From Microbacterium helvum (lineage in GTDB: Bacteria; Actinomycetota; Actinomycetes; Actinomycetales; Microbacteriaceae), in NCBI RefSeq assembly GCF_014779795.1, contig NZ_JACXZS010000006.1:105690-169689 (forward strand): a stretch of 64,000 nucleotides of DNA, read 5' to 3'. Of the stretch, positions 9,153 through 17,180 are shown one piece after another. Positions within the stretch are counted from its first letter, which is position 1; every line of letters begins with the position of its first letter. A program made the translations under genes and the position numbers. The notes under the pieces are model-generated. The model saw nothing but the letters and a program-made list of their open reading frames with translations, searched no databases and was not told the origin of the DNA.

Positions 9153-9181
9153 TTCACGAATTTGTGAAGTCGGCGTAGCGT
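9153..9181 (+). promoter_or_regulatory. leaderless promoter with 16-bp MarR-type operator
   Basis: TTCACGAATTTGTGAA at 9153-9168 has 5-bp inverted arms, the size expected for a MarR/GbsR dimer site. A TAGCGT -10 box follows at 9176-9181, and the ATG of the ABC ATPase lies 7 nt later, so the transcript is probably leaderless. The regulator gene at 11788 is the likely ligand-controlled repressor. Confidence 0.5.
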
Positions 9182-9188
9182 CAGCCGC

Positions 9189-10157
9189 ATGTCCACAGTC
9201 ATCCGCACCAGCGGCCTCACCAAGCACTACGGCCGCGTCCACGCCCTCGACGGTCTCGATCTGACCGTCGACCAGGGCCAGATCCACGGGTTCCTCGGAC
9301 CCAACGGAGCCGGCAAGTCCACGACGATCCGCATTCTGCTCGGGCTCGCCCGCGGAACGGGCGGCGAGGCGAGCGTCTTCGGCCGGGATCCGTGGAACGA
9401 CAGCGTCGAGCTGCACCGGCGCATCGCGTACGTGCCGGGCGACGTCAGCGTGTGGCCGAATCTCTCGGGCGGCGAGGCGATCGACTTCCTGTCGCGCCTG
9501 CGCGGTGTCGGCAAGCGCGACCGCGCATACCGCGCCGAGCGCCAGCGCCTCATGGAGGCCTTCCAGTTCGATCCGCGCAAGAAGGGCCGGTCGTACTCGA
9601 AGGGCAACCGGCAGAAGGTCGCACTCATCGCGGCGTTCGCCGTGCCCGCCGACCTCTACATCCTCGACGAGCCGACGAGCGGCCTCGACCCGCTCATGGA
9701 GGTCATGTTCCGCCGCGAGATCGCGCGGGTGAGGGATGCCGGCGCCACCGTGCTGCTGTCGAGCCACATCCTCTCGGAGGTCGAGCAGCTGTGCGACCGC
9801 GTGTCGATCATCCGCGCCGGCCGCGTCGTCGAGTCCGGCACGCTGGCCGAGCTGCGCCACCTCACCCGCACCGAGATCTCGTTCGAGGGGACGGACGCCT
9901 CGGCCGCGGCCGGCATCCCCGCAGCCCACGACGTGACGGTGGAGGAGGGACGTGTGAAGTTCACCGTCGACAGCGACGCCGTGGCATCCACCCTTCCCTC
10001 GCTGGCCCAGCGCAACGCCGCGGGCCTGCGGATCGCGCCGCCCTCGCTGGAGGAGCTGTTCCTGCGCCACTACGGTGACGAGCTCGCCGCCGACGAGGCC
10101 GCCCAGGACGGGACGGGCACCACCGGCGACCGCGAGACCGCGGGGGCGTCACGATGA
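9189..10157 (+). CDS. ABC-2 type transporter, ATP-binding subunit
   Basis: A 322-residue ATPase of the DrrA-like class that powers a membrane permease on the inner face of the membrane. Walker A is GPNGAGKST (residues 37-45). Walker B is LYILDEPTSGLD. The signature loop reads YSKGNRQK instead of the canonical LSGGQ, a variant seen in this subgroup. The last ~25 residues are acidic and Thr/Gly-rich. It overlaps the permease gene by 4 bp, and a MarR-like regulator follows, so the three form an efflux operon, perhaps for an antibiotic or lipid. Substrate not deducible. Confidence 0.92.
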   Translation: MSTVIRTSGLTKHYGRVHALDGLDLTVDQGQIHGFLGPNGAGKSTTIRILLGLARGTGGEASVFGRDPWNDSVELHRRIAYVPGDVSVWPNLSGGEAIDFLSRLRGVGKRDRAYRAERQRLMEAFQFDPRKKGRSYSKGNRQKVALIAAFAVPADLYILDEPTSGLDPLMEVMFRREIARVRDAGATVLLSSHILSEVEQLCDRVSIIRAGRVVESGTLAELRHLTRTEISFEGTDASAAAGIPAAHDVTVEEGRVKFTVDSDAVASTLPSLAQRNAAGLRIAPPSLEELFLRHYGDELAADEAAQDGTGTTGDRETAGASR

Positions 10158-11767
10158 CCGTTCCCGCACTGCTGCGCCAGCGGATGCGCCGCGACTGGCT
10201 GCAGCTGACGCTGTGGATCCTCGGCACCGCAGCGCTTGCGGCATCGGCCGTGAGCGGCGTCGAGCAGTCGTACGGCACGCTGCAGGACCGGCAGGAGGTG
10301 CTCGTCGCAGTGGCGGCGAACCCCGTCATCATGCTGTTCCGCGGCCTGCCGTCGGGCGCCGAGCGTGAGGCGTTCACGCTGTTCCTGATCCTGCCGTTCC
10401 TCGCGATGATGGCGGCATTCATGTCGTCGTTCCTGGCGGTGCGCCACACGCGCGCCGAAGAGGAGCTCGGGCGCGCCGAGCTCGTCTCGGCGACTCCGGC
10501 CGCCCGCACGGCGCCGACGATCGCGACGATCCTTCACGGCGTGATCGCGAACGCGATCCTCGCCGTGCTCGTGATCGCGGTGTATGCGGGCTCGGGCTTC
10601 GACACCGCAGGCTCGGTGATCGCCGGCGTCGCCGCCGGCGCCGTCGGCATCGTGTTCCTCGGCGTCGCGCTCGTCGCGGCGCAGCTCATGCGCACCTCGC
10701 GCGGCGCCAACTCGCTGTCGGTCTGGGTGCTCATCATCACGTTCCTGCTGTCGGGGATCGGCAACGCCCTCGGCACGCCGTCGGACGACCTGCAGCGCAT
10801 CGAGAGCTCGTGGCTGACGTGGCTGTCGCCGTTCGGGTGGGCCGAGAACTCGCGTCCGTTCGCCGACGACGCGTGGTGGCCCGTGCTGCTGTGCCTGGGC
10901 ACGGGCGTCGTGCTCACGGTGCTCGCCCTCGTGCTGCAGCCGCTGCGCGACGTCGGCGAGAGCTTCATCGCCCAGCGTCCCGGCCGCCTGTACGCCCACG
11001 CGTCGCTCTCGGCCCCGATCGGCCTGGTGTGGCGGCTGAGCCGCGGCTCGCTCGTCGGCTGGTGCGTGGGGGGCCTGCTCACCGGCCTGCTCTCGACGAG
11101 CCTCGCCTCGGTGGTCAGCGATCTCGGCACCGACATCCCGGCGCTGCAGAACGTGCTGTCGGCGCTCTCCGACAACGGCAGCCTGGCAGCCGGCATGGTC
11201 GTGATCTTCTTCCTCATCGTCGGCGTGCTCGCCGCCTGTGCGGCGGTGCAGACGGTGTCGCGCGCCCGGCAGGAGGAAGCGCACGGCACCGCCGAACTCG
11301 TGCCCTCTCAGCCCGTCGGCCGGGTGCGCTGGCTGGGCGGCTACCTCGTGATCGCCTTCGCCGGCGTGCTCGCGGTGTGCGCCTTCGGCGTGCTCGGCGC
11401 GTGGCTCGGCTCTCTCAGAGAGGGCGATGCCGACCTCGTCGGCGACGCACTGCTGGCCGGCTTCGGGCAGGCGGTCGCGGCATCCGTCTTCCTCGCGATC
11501 ACGGCGTTCGTGTTCGTGGTCGCACCGCGCCTGACCATCGCGCTCGCCTGGATCCTCGTGCTCGGCGGGCTGATGCTCGGCCTCTTCGGGGCCCTGTTCG
11601 GATTGCCGGATGCCGTCGTCAACCTGTCGCCGTTCACCTCGGCTCCGACGGTCGACGCCGGCGACCTCGACATGAAGGGCGGCTGGTGGCTGCTCGGCGC
11701 CACGGTGGTGCTCGCGGGCGGGGCGCTCGTGCTCATGCGGCGGCGGCAGCTGGCGACCAACGGATAG
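10154..11767 (+). CDS. ABC-2 type transporter permease, fused double-length form
   Basis: A 537-residue polytopic membrane protein with about 12 hydrophobic segments in two similar halves. Each half begins with an amphipathic stretch, and EEELGRAELVSATP in the first corresponds to EEAHGTAELVPSQP in the second. This internal duplication marks the exporter-type permeases that pair with the upstream ATPase. The ATGA overlap at 10154-10157 couples translation. The likely complex is two ATPases with one permease. Substrate unknown. Confidence 0.9.
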   Translation: MTVPALLRQRMRRDWLQLTLWILGTAALAASAVSGVEQSYGTLQDRQEVLVAVAANPVIMLFRGLPSGAEREAFTLFLILPFLAMMAAFMSSFLAVRHTRAEEELGRAELVSATPAARTAPTIATILHGVIANAILAVLVIAVYAGSGFDTAGSVIAGVAAGAVGIVFLGVALVAAQLMRTSRGANSLSVWVLIITFLLSGIGNALGTPSDDLQRIESSWLTWLSPFGWAENSRPFADDAWWPVLLCLGTGVVLTVLALVLQPLRDVGESFIAQRPGRLYAHASLSAPIGLVWRLSRGSLVGWCVGGLLTGLLSTSLASVVSDLGTDIPALQNVLSALSDNGSLAAGMVVIFFLIVGVLAACAAVQTVSRARQEEAHGTAELVPSQPVGRVRWLGGYLVIAFAGVLAVCAFGVLGAWLGSLREGDADLVGDALLAGFGQAVAASVFLAITAFVFVVAPRLTIALAWILVLGGLMLGLFGALFGLPDAVVNLSPFTSAPTVDAGDLDMKGGWWLLGATVVLAGGALVLMRRRQLATNG

Positions 11768-11787
11768 CCTCGACGGAGGGGGTGCGC

Positions 11788-12348
11788 ATGTCAGCGGAGC
11801 ACGCGGGAGTCGAGGCGGCCGAGCAGTCCGCCGCGATGCTCGCGGCCGTGGGCATGCCCCGCATGCCGGCGCGCGTCATGATGGCGCTCGCCGGCGCCCC
11901 CGACGACGGCTACACCGCCGCCGATCTCGCCGAGCGCCTCGGCGTCTCGGCGGCCGCGGTGTCGGGCGCGGTGCGCTACCTCGTGTCGCTGCGGCTCATC
12001 CATCGCCGGTCGCGGCCGGGCGACCGCCGCGATCGCTACGACCTCACCGAGGACGCCTGGACCGGCATGATCGCCGCGAACGCCCCGCTGTACGCGAACC
12101 TCGCCGGGTACCTCGACCGCATCGCCGACGAGAATCCCGCCCCGGCGTCCGCCGCACGGGCGCACGAGATCGCCGACTTCCTGCGCTACCTCGCCGAGCG
12201 GATGCCGCTGCTCGCGGCCGAGTGGCGCGCCGGACGCGACGGGGCCGGAGCCGGGGCCGGGGCCGGGGCCGGAGCCGGGGCCGGAGCCGGGGCCGGAGCC
12301 GGGGCCGGGGCCGGGGCCGGGGCCGGGGCCGGGGCCGACTCGGCCTGA
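11788..12348 (+). CDS. MarR/GbsR-like regulator with poly(Gly-Ala) tail
   Basis: A 186-residue winged-helix regulator. The HTH is YTAADLAERLGVSAAAVSGA (residues ~48-67), followed by RRSRPGDRRDRYDL, the wing, and a helical dimerisation region. The start at 11788 has GGAGGGG 6 nt upstream. After residue ~151 the protein ends in sixteen consecutive Gly-Ala pairs and then DSA. The tail is encoded by hexanucleotide repeats and is far from any normal family C terminus. It lies 20 bp after the transporter genes and probably represses them through the TTCAC-N6-GTGAA site at 9153. Confidence 0.88.
   Translation: MSAEHAGVEAAEQSAAMLAAVGMPRMPARVMMALAGAPDDGYTAADLAERLGVSAAAVSGAVRYLVSLRLIHRRSRPGDRRDRYDLTEDAWTGMIAANAPLYANLAGYLDRIADENPAPASAARAHEIADFLRYLAERMPLLAAEWRAGRDGAGAGAGAGAGAGAGAGAGAGAGAGAGAGAGADSA
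12241..12336 (+). repeat. (GGRGCC)16 hexanucleotide tandem repeat
   Basis: Sixteen uninterrupted units: twelve GGGGCC and four GGAGCC (units 2, 6, 8 and 10). The last six units are identical, as in recent slippage. In frame this encodes (Gly-Ala)16 at the end of the MarR-like regulator. Unit number can change without shifting the frame. The G-rich strand could form G-quadruplexes. Confidence 0.95.
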
Positions 12349-12393
12349 CCGTCCGTCGACGGCAGCGGCCGCCGGCATCCATCCATCTTCACG

Positions 12394-12505
12394 CGCTGTC
12401 GAAACCGGCATCCGCTGTCGAACCCGGCACACCCGATTCGGTCGCGCTGTCGAAACCGGCACACGCTGTCGAACAAGACAGGCGCGGGTGCCGATCTCGA
12501 CAGCG
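12394..12505. repeat. cluster of CGCTGTCGAAACCGGCA repeats
   Basis: Four direct copies begin at 12394, 12413, 12445 and 12464 (the second and fourth diverged), arranged as two pairs with 19-bp internal spacing. An inverted partial copy, TCGACAGCG, lies at 12497-12505. They fill the gap between the regulator and rnhA. The even pairing suggests duplication of a two-copy block. No protein-coding potential was seen. Confidence 0.8.
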
Positions 12506-12575
12506 CGAAGCATCCCGGGTCCGATGCGACAGCCTTCCGGGGGGGGAACCGGCCGACCGCACCGCCGCGGCCGGG

Positions 12576-12581
12576 TAGCCT
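12576..12581 (+). promoter_or_regulatory. -10 box TAGCCT of leaderless rnhA
   Basis: TAGCCT ends 7 nt before the GTG start, so transcription would begin at or next to the start codon. No ribosome binding site precedes the GTG. Confidence 0.5.
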
Positions 12582-12588
12582 TGCCCGA

Positions 12589-13119
12589 GTGACAGACGCG
12601 CCCCGCTACATCGTTGCCACCGACGGAGCCTGCAAGGGCAACCCCGGCCCGACCGGGTGGGCGTGGGTCGGTGAGGACGGGCACTGGGCGGCCGGCTCGA
12701 TCCCCGTCGGCACCAACAACATCGGAGAGCTGACCGGACTGCTGAAGGCCATCGAGGACCACGCCGACGTCGCACAGCTGACTGTCCAGGCGGACTCGAA
12801 GTACGCGATCGACACCTACACGAAGTGGATGGATGGCCACCGCCGCCGCGGCTGGAAGACCTCGACGGGCGCGCCGACCAAGAACGTCGACATCCTCGAG
12901 CAGCTCATCGCGGCCCGCGACGCCCGCCGCGCCGCGGGCCTGCCCGACGTCGTGCTCGAGCACGTGCGCGGACACTCCGGCCACGTGCTCAACGCATGGG
13001 CCGACGAACGCGCCGTCCGTGCGTCCGAGCACGCCGCCAAGGGCGTCGCGAGCGCGTGGTCGTCGCTCGGCGCGCAGGACCGCATCGACGTCTCGACGCG
13101 TCCCAAGAACGGGCGCTGA
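12589..13119 (+). CDS. rnhA: ribonuclease HI family protein
   Basis: A 176-residue RNase H domain protein that would cut RNA in RNA:DNA hybrids in the cytoplasm. Catalytic residues are all visible: Asp12 (TDGACKGNPG), Glu47 (NNIGELTG), Asp69 (ADSKYAID), Asp139, and His129 in VRGHSGH. The KWMDGHRRRGWK helix corresponds to the basic protrusion of bacterial RNase HI. The GTG start at 12589 is supported by a -10 box 7 nt upstream. The C-terminal ~30 residues are a short extension. It stands alone. Confidence 0.94.
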   Translation: MTDAPRYIVATDGACKGNPGPTGWAWVGEDGHWAAGSIPVGTNNIGELTGLLKAIEDHADVAQLTVQADSKYAIDTYTKWMDGHRRRGWKTSTGAPTKNVDILEQLIAARDARRAAGLPDVVLEHVRGHSGHVLNAWADERAVRASEHAAKGVASAWSSLGAQDRIDVSTRPKNGR

Positions 13120-13232
13120 GCAGTCCCCGCGCACCGCGGCCGTCTCGCACATCCGCTCCCCAGCCGCTTTCTGCGACCGCCGCGGCACGCGGATCACTGA
13201 AGCTGCCTGCGGAACAGGCGTGAGGCATCGCT

Positions 13233-14699
13233 TCAGAGCTGTGCGCGGTACTCGCGCCAGGCCTCGCCGAGGCGCCGCATGCCTTCGTGCAGCACGGGTT
13301 CGGGCGCGGTGTACGGCAGCCGGATGTGATCGTCGTAGGTGATGGATGCTGTGAACTCGGTGCCGCCGGCGACCGAGACGCCGTGCATCGCGGCGACCCG
13401 TGCGAACGCCGTCGCCGATCCGATCGGCAGCCGCGCCCACATCGCGAGCCCGCCGCGCGGCGGTGTCGCCTGCCACCCGGGCAGGTGCTCGTCGATCGCC
13501 GCCGCCACCTGGGCCGCCGCGATCGCATGCGTCTCGCTGACGGCGAGCCGCAGCGCGCGAGCCTGGTCGACGAGGTCGAGCGCGAGCAGCTGCGCGGGAA
13601 CGCTGGTCGACTGGTCGACGAGCTGACGCACACTGCGCAGGCGCCGCACGAGCACGGGATCCGCCCGCAGCCACCCGACGCGCAGCCCCGACCAGCACCA
13701 CTTCGACAGCGAGTCCACCACGATCACGGGGGCATCGGGCCGCAGGGCTGCGAGCGTGGGCGGCACGACGCCGTCGAACGAGATGTGCGCCAGCACGCGG
13801 TCTTCGAGGACGGGCACGCCGTACTCCGCCGAGAGGTCGGCGACGCGCTGACGACCCGCGGCGGGGAGCCGCGTGCCGGTCGGGTTGTGATGGTGCGGGT
13901 TCACCGCGATGAGCACGGGCCGCAGCGCGACGATCGCGGCTTCGAGCTCGTCGACGTCGATGCCGTCGGGGCCGATCGTGATCCCGTGCACGCGCCCGCC
14001 GCGCCGTCGCACCGAATCGGCGAGCCCCGGCCACGTCACCGACTCGGTCAGCACGATGTCGCCCGGCGAGACGAGCTCGTCGACCACCAGGCTGATGGCC
14101 TGCTGCGCACCGTGGGTGACGAGGATCTGCGCGGCGGTCGCCGCCGTCCCCTCCTCTTCGAACAGCGCGGCGACACGGGTGCGCAGCATCGGCAGTCCCG
14201 CGGGATCGGTCTCGGCGAGCGTCACCGGGTCGAGCACCGGCGCATGCGCGCGCACCACGTCGAGCGCCGGCTGCGGCATCGCCGGCACCGCTCGCAGCAG
14301 GTCGATCCCCGACGGCAGCGCAGAGAACAGCCCCTCGCCGCGCGCGGTGCGCTCGCGAGCCGGCAGCGCGGCCGTGTGATGCCCGGCGATGCGGGTGCCG
14401 CTCCCCTGTCGACGTTCGACGAGGTCGTCCTCGGCGAGCAGCGCGTATGCGGCGACGACGGTGCCGCGCGAGACCGAGATCGCGGTCGCGAGGCCGCGCT
14501 CCGGCGGCAGGCGGTCGCCCGGGCGCAGCTCGCCGCCTTCGACGAGCGCCGCGATCGCCTGCGCCAGCCGAACGGTCAGCGTGCCGTCGCCGTGGGCCCA
14601 TCGTCCGAGCCGTGCGGCGAGCCGAGCTGCGTCCACGGTGCCGCCGAGGGCCACCCGATGGTCCACCAGCCGCTCATTGGCCCTGTCCACGGTCGTCAT
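13233..14699 (-). CDS. MocR-family regulator (GntR HTH + aminotransferase domain)
   Basis: A 488-residue fusion. Residues ~25-95 form a GntR winged HTH (ATAISVSRGTVVAAYALLAE). The rest is a fold-type I aminotransferase domain with the PLP lysine in SLSKW and NPHHHNPTG as the substrate-loop motif. MocR proteins use PLP as an effector rather than for catalysis. Three GGTCCA-type sites flank its start, which suggests autoregulation. An in-frame ATG at 14729 would place the start beyond the operator; the ATG at 14699 (MTTVDRANERL) is preferred. It is divergent from the small gene at 14719. No pdx genes are nearby, so its target process is unclear. Confidence 0.92.
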   Translation of the reverse strand: MTTVDRANERLVDHRVALGGTVDAARLAARLGRWAHGDGTLTVRLAQAIAALVEGGELRPGDRLPPERGLATAISVSRGTVVAAYALLAEDDLVERRQGSGTRIAGHHTAALPARERTARGEGLFSALPSGIDLLRAVPAMPQPALDVVRAHAPVLDPVTLAETDPAGLPMLRTRVAALFEEEGTAATAAQILVTHGAQQAISLVVDELVSPGDIVLTESVTWPGLADSVRRRGGRVHGITIGPDGIDVDELEAAIVALRPVLIAVNPHHHNPTGTRLPAAGRQRVADLSAEYGVPVLEDRVLAHISFDGVVPPTLAALRPDAPVIVVDSLSKWCWSGLRVGWLRADPVLVRRLRSVRQLVDQSTSVPAQLLALDLVDQARALRLAVSETHAIAAAQVAAAIDEHLPGWQATPPRGGLAMWARLPIGSATAFARVAAMHGVSVAGGTEFTASITYDDHIRLPYTAPEPVLHEGMRRLGEAWREYRAQL

Positions 14700-14711
14700 G
14701 ACACCGCATTC

Positions 14712-14779
14712 TGGTCCAATGTTCCGCACTCACACCAGCGTTCCCGCTCAGCTCGGTCCAGTTTCAGCCGATTGGACCA
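14712..14779. promoter_or_regulatory. GGTCCA operator cluster between mocR and the divergent gene
   Basis: TGGTCCAAT at 14712-14720 and ATTGGACCA at 14771-14779 form an inverted pair, with a further GGTCCA at 14755-14760. MocR regulators are known to bind repeated sites of this kind. One half-site overlaps the proposed ATG of the small divergent gene. Confidence 0.6.
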
Positions 14780-15078
14780 TTCACGAACTGCTGACGTGGA
14801 TCGCGGCCGACGACGCCCGCTGCCATGACGAGGCGCTGCGTCCGCTGCTCAGCGCGATCGACGCGTCGCTCGCGGGAATGCGGGGCGACAGCGTGCGTCC
14901 GGCATCGGTCGTCCCGCTCGTACGATCGATCGCCGGCCGTCTGCGTCTGCACCCGTCTGCGGGTGATCAGCACGTGAGCGACTTCGGGGTGCTGCCGCCG
15001 GCGGCCGACTTGCCCGTCGCCCCGGAACGCGCGGCGAACGGCCGGCGTGCGGCATCCACTCTCGCCGCTCTCGGCTGA
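14719..15078 (+). CDS. hypothetical protein divergent from mocR
   Basis: A possible 119-residue protein starting MFRTHTSVPAQ and rich in Ala, Leu and Arg, with no recognised domain. From about codon 22 on, the third positions are strongly G/C, as in real genes here, while the first ~20 codons are less so and overlap the operator region. The true start may therefore lie further in. If it is expressed, its position opposite mocR would make it the natural regulatory target. It has no signal peptide or membrane segment. Confidence 0.45.
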   Translation: MFRTHTSVPAQLGPVSADWTIHELLTWIAADDARCHDEALRPLLSAIDASLAGMRGDSVRPASVVPLVRSIAGRLRLHPSAGDQHVSDFGVLPPAADLPVAPERAANGRRAASTLAALG

Positions 15079-15140
15079 GTCCCCGGGGCTCGCCCTGCCG
15101 ACGAGTCTTGACCCGGTCGGCTGGTCGAGACCGGAGTCTG

Positions 15141-15506
15141 TCAGCCGGCGTCGGTGACGCCCTCGTACAGCGCGATGGTGTTGCCGTCGAGGTCTTCGAT
15201 CACCGCCCACCAGCTCGTCGGCGAGATCTCGCTCTTCTCTCTCACCACCTTGCCGCCGGCATCCTTCGCCTTCGCGAGCGTCTCATCGATCGAGTCCACT
15301 TCGACGTAGGACCGGGGCTGCGTGAAGCCCTCGTCCCGGGGCGCGAGCCCGCCGCCCGAGATCTTGTTGGGCGCCTGCCACATGGGGTAGCCCTCGTAGC
15401 CCGGGATCTCTGCGATCTGCCAGCCGAACAGGCCGGAGTAGAACTCGGTGGCCTTCGCGAAGTCGCTGACCGGGATGTCGATGTGGGTGATGTCGCCGTG
15501 AGCCAT
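15141..15506 (-). CDS. VOC (glyoxalase-fold) family protein
   Basis: A 121-residue single vicinal-oxygen-chelate domain. It shows HIDIPVSDFAKATEFYSGLFGW at the N terminus, GGGLAPRDEG in the middle, and AVIEDLDGNTIALYE at the C terminus, with His and Glu at the usual metal positions. Proteins of this size act as isomerases, lyases or resistance proteins, so no reaction is given. It is followed on the same strand only by unrelated short intergenic DNA. Confidence 0.88.
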   Translation of the reverse strand: MAHGDITHIDIPVSDFAKATEFYSGLFGWQIAEIPGYEGYPMWQAPNKISGGGLAPRDEGFTQPRSYVEVDSIDETLAKAKDAGGKVVREKSEISPTSWWAVIEDLDGNTIALYEGVTDAG

Positions 15507-15539
15507 GATGGGTCCTCTCGTGCGGATTCGACCCGGTCA

Positions 15540-15582
15540 GTCTCACCCCGCACTCACAGCCGCGCAAGGCTTTCGGTGAGAC
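15540..15582. repeat. inverted repeat between nudix and VOC genes
   Basis: GTCTCACC at 15540-15547 pairs with GGTGAGAC at 15575-15582. A nested hairpin GGCTTT/AAAGCC lies over the right arm. On the minus strand it sits just after the end of the nudix gene, so it might terminate that transcript, though there is no clear T-run. Confidence 0.35.
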
Positions 15583-15612
15583 AAAGCCCCCCGTGACGTC
15601 GCCCGTGCCGCG

Positions 15613-16101
15613 TCACTCCTGCGGAGGGGTGGATGCTGCCGCCACATGTGCCGCGAGGGCATCGAGTGCGGGGCGCTGGCCTTTCACGAGGCGTTCGCGC
15701 GCGGCATCGATCGCCGTCCACTCGACGCGGTCGACCTCCGGGAAGCGGGCCGTGCGCCCGGAGCGGGGCGGCCACTCCAGCTCGAACTCGCCGAACTGCA
15801 GGCCGTCGAGCGACAGCCCCGACCCGTCGGCGACGAACACGGTCACGCGCTTGCCGGACGAATACGCGAACGTGCCGAGCTCGGCGTACGGCGGCTCGGG
15901 CGCGTCGATGCCGAGCTCTTCGCGGAACTCGCGCCTCGCGGCATCCAGCGCGCTCTCTTCGCCCTCGTCGTACTCGCCCTTGGGCACCGACCAGGCGCCG
16001 GCGTCCTTGCTCGCCCAGAACGGCCCGCCCATGTGCGCGATGAGCACTTCGAGGTCGGGCGCGAGCCGGTACAGCAGGACGCCGGCGCTGGTCGTGACCA
16101 C
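15613..16101 (-). CDS. NUDIX hydrolase
   Basis: A 162-residue NUDIX protein. The nudix box is complete: G-x5-E-x7-REFREELGI in GEYDEGEES...REFREELGI. PFWASKDAGAWSVPKGE precedes it, which resembles diadenosine polyphosphate or nucleoside-diphosphate hydrolases that clear alarmones or oxidised nucleotides. A GTG at 16101, 2 bp after the aldo/keto reductase stop, gives the expected N terminus VVTTSAGVLLYR. It is probably co-transcribed with that reductase. Confidence 0.88.
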   Translation of the reverse strand: MVTTSAGVLLYRLAPDLEVLIAHMGGPFWASKDAGAWSVPKGEYDEGEESALDAARREFREELGIDAPEPPYAELGTFAYSSGKRVTVFVADGSGLSLDGLQFGEFELEWPPRSGRTARFPEVDRVEWTAIDAARERLVKGQRPALDALAAHVAAASTPPQE

Positions 16102-16103
16102 GG

Positions 16104-17117
16104 TCAGACCAGTCGGGCCTTCGGCGACACCGTGTAGGTGTCCTCCGCGTCGCGGAAGACCACGTCGCCCAGGGCCGTGTCGATGGCGGCGAGCGTGTCT
16201 GCGTCGAGCACGACACCCGAGGCCTTCACGGTCTCGGCCAGCTGCTCGGGGCGGGATGCCCCTACCAGCGCCGACGCCACGTTCTGGTTCTGCAGCACCC
16301 ATGCGATCGCCAGCTGGGGCATCGACAGGCCCGCCTGCTCGGCGATCGGCTTCAGTCGCTGCACGGCCTCGAGCACCTCGTCGCGCAGGAACGACTTGAT
16401 GAAGTTCGCGCCGCTCTTCTCGTCGGTCGCCCGCGACCCGTCCGGCAGCGACTGGCCGGGAAGGTACTTGCCCGACAGGACGCCCTGCGCCATCGGCGAC
16501 CAGACGATCTGCGAGATGCCCAGCTCTTCAGAGGCCGGGACGACCTTGCCCTCGATGACCCGCCACAGCGCCGAGTACTGCGGCTGGTTCGAGATGAGCT
16601 GCACGCCGTAGCTCTTGGCGAGCGCGTGGCCCTCGCGCAGCTGCTCGGCCGTCCACTCCGAGACGCCGATGTAGAGCGCTTTGCCCTGGCGGACCACGTC
16701 GGCGAAGGCCTGGAACGTCTCTTCGAGCGGCGTCTCGTAGTCGAAGCGGTGCGCCTGGTAGAGGTCGACGTAGTCGGTGCCGAGCCGCTTCAGCGACCCG
16801 TTGATCGACTCGAAGATGTGCTTGCGGCTCAGACCGGTGTCGTTCGGGCCCTTCGGGCCGGTCGGGAAGTACACCTTCGTGAAGATCTCGAGCGACTCGC
16901 GGCGATGACCGGCGAGCGCCTTGCCGAGCACGACCTCTGCCGCGGTGTTGGCGTAGGTGTCGGCGGTGTCGAACGTGGTGATGCCGGCGTCGAGCGCCGC
17001 GTGGACGGTCGCGATCGCGGCGGAGTCGTCGACCTGCGAGCCGTGGGTGACCCAGTTGCCGTACGTGATCTCACTGACCTTGAGACCGCTGTTTCCGAGA
17101 TATCGGTAGTTGACCAT
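16104..17117 (-). CDS. aldo/keto reductase (potassium-channel beta-subunit type)
   Basis: A 337-residue NADPH-dependent aldo/keto reductase with the tetrad Asp and Tyr (FDTADTYANTAAEVVLG), Lys (IFTKVYFP) and His (LYQAHRFD). The sequence resembles the YghZ/Kv-beta group, which reduces aldehydes and methylglyoxal-like compounds. The start at 17117 is preceded 6 nt upstream by a TAGCGT box, so it is likely leaderless. It lies next to a nudix gene; together they could be a small detoxification unit. Confidence 0.92.
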   Translation of the reverse strand: MVNYRYLGNSGLKVSEITYGNWVTHGSQVDDSAAIATVHAALDAGITTFDTADTYANTAAEVVLGKALAGHRRESLEIFTKVYFPTGPKGPNDTGLSRKHIFESINGSLKRLGTDYVDLYQAHRFDYETPLEETFQAFADVVRQGKALYIGVSEWTAEQLREGHALAKSYGVQLISNQPQYSALWRVIEGKVVPASEELGISQIVWSPMAQGVLSGKYLPGQSLPDGSRATDEKSGANFIKSFLRDEVLEAVQRLKPIAEQAGLSMPQLAIAWVLQNQNVASALVGASRPEQLAETVKASGVVLDADTLAAIDTALGDVVFRDAEDTYTVSPKARLV

Positions 17118-17123
17118 GAGAAA

Positions 17124-17129
17124 ACGCTA
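17124..17129 (-). promoter_or_regulatory. -10 box TAGCGT of leaderless aldo/keto reductase
   Basis: Read on the minus strand, TAGCGT is followed by TTTCTC and the ATG at 17117. The same geometry recurs at many genes of the window. Confidence 0.45.
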
Positions 17130-17180
17130 CCCGCCCCGGCGGACATGCCGGGGCGGGCAGACGTTCGACGACACGGACGA

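Noticed and set aside
12394..12480. Possible CRISPR array
   Set aside because: Only four copies of a 17-bp unit, with spacers of 2 and 15 bp, and no cas genes.
12222..12578. Arg/Gly-repeat protein in another frame of the GGRGCC tract
   Set aside because: It arises only from reading the repeat out of frame; the regulator frame is supported by HTH motifs and a ribosome site.
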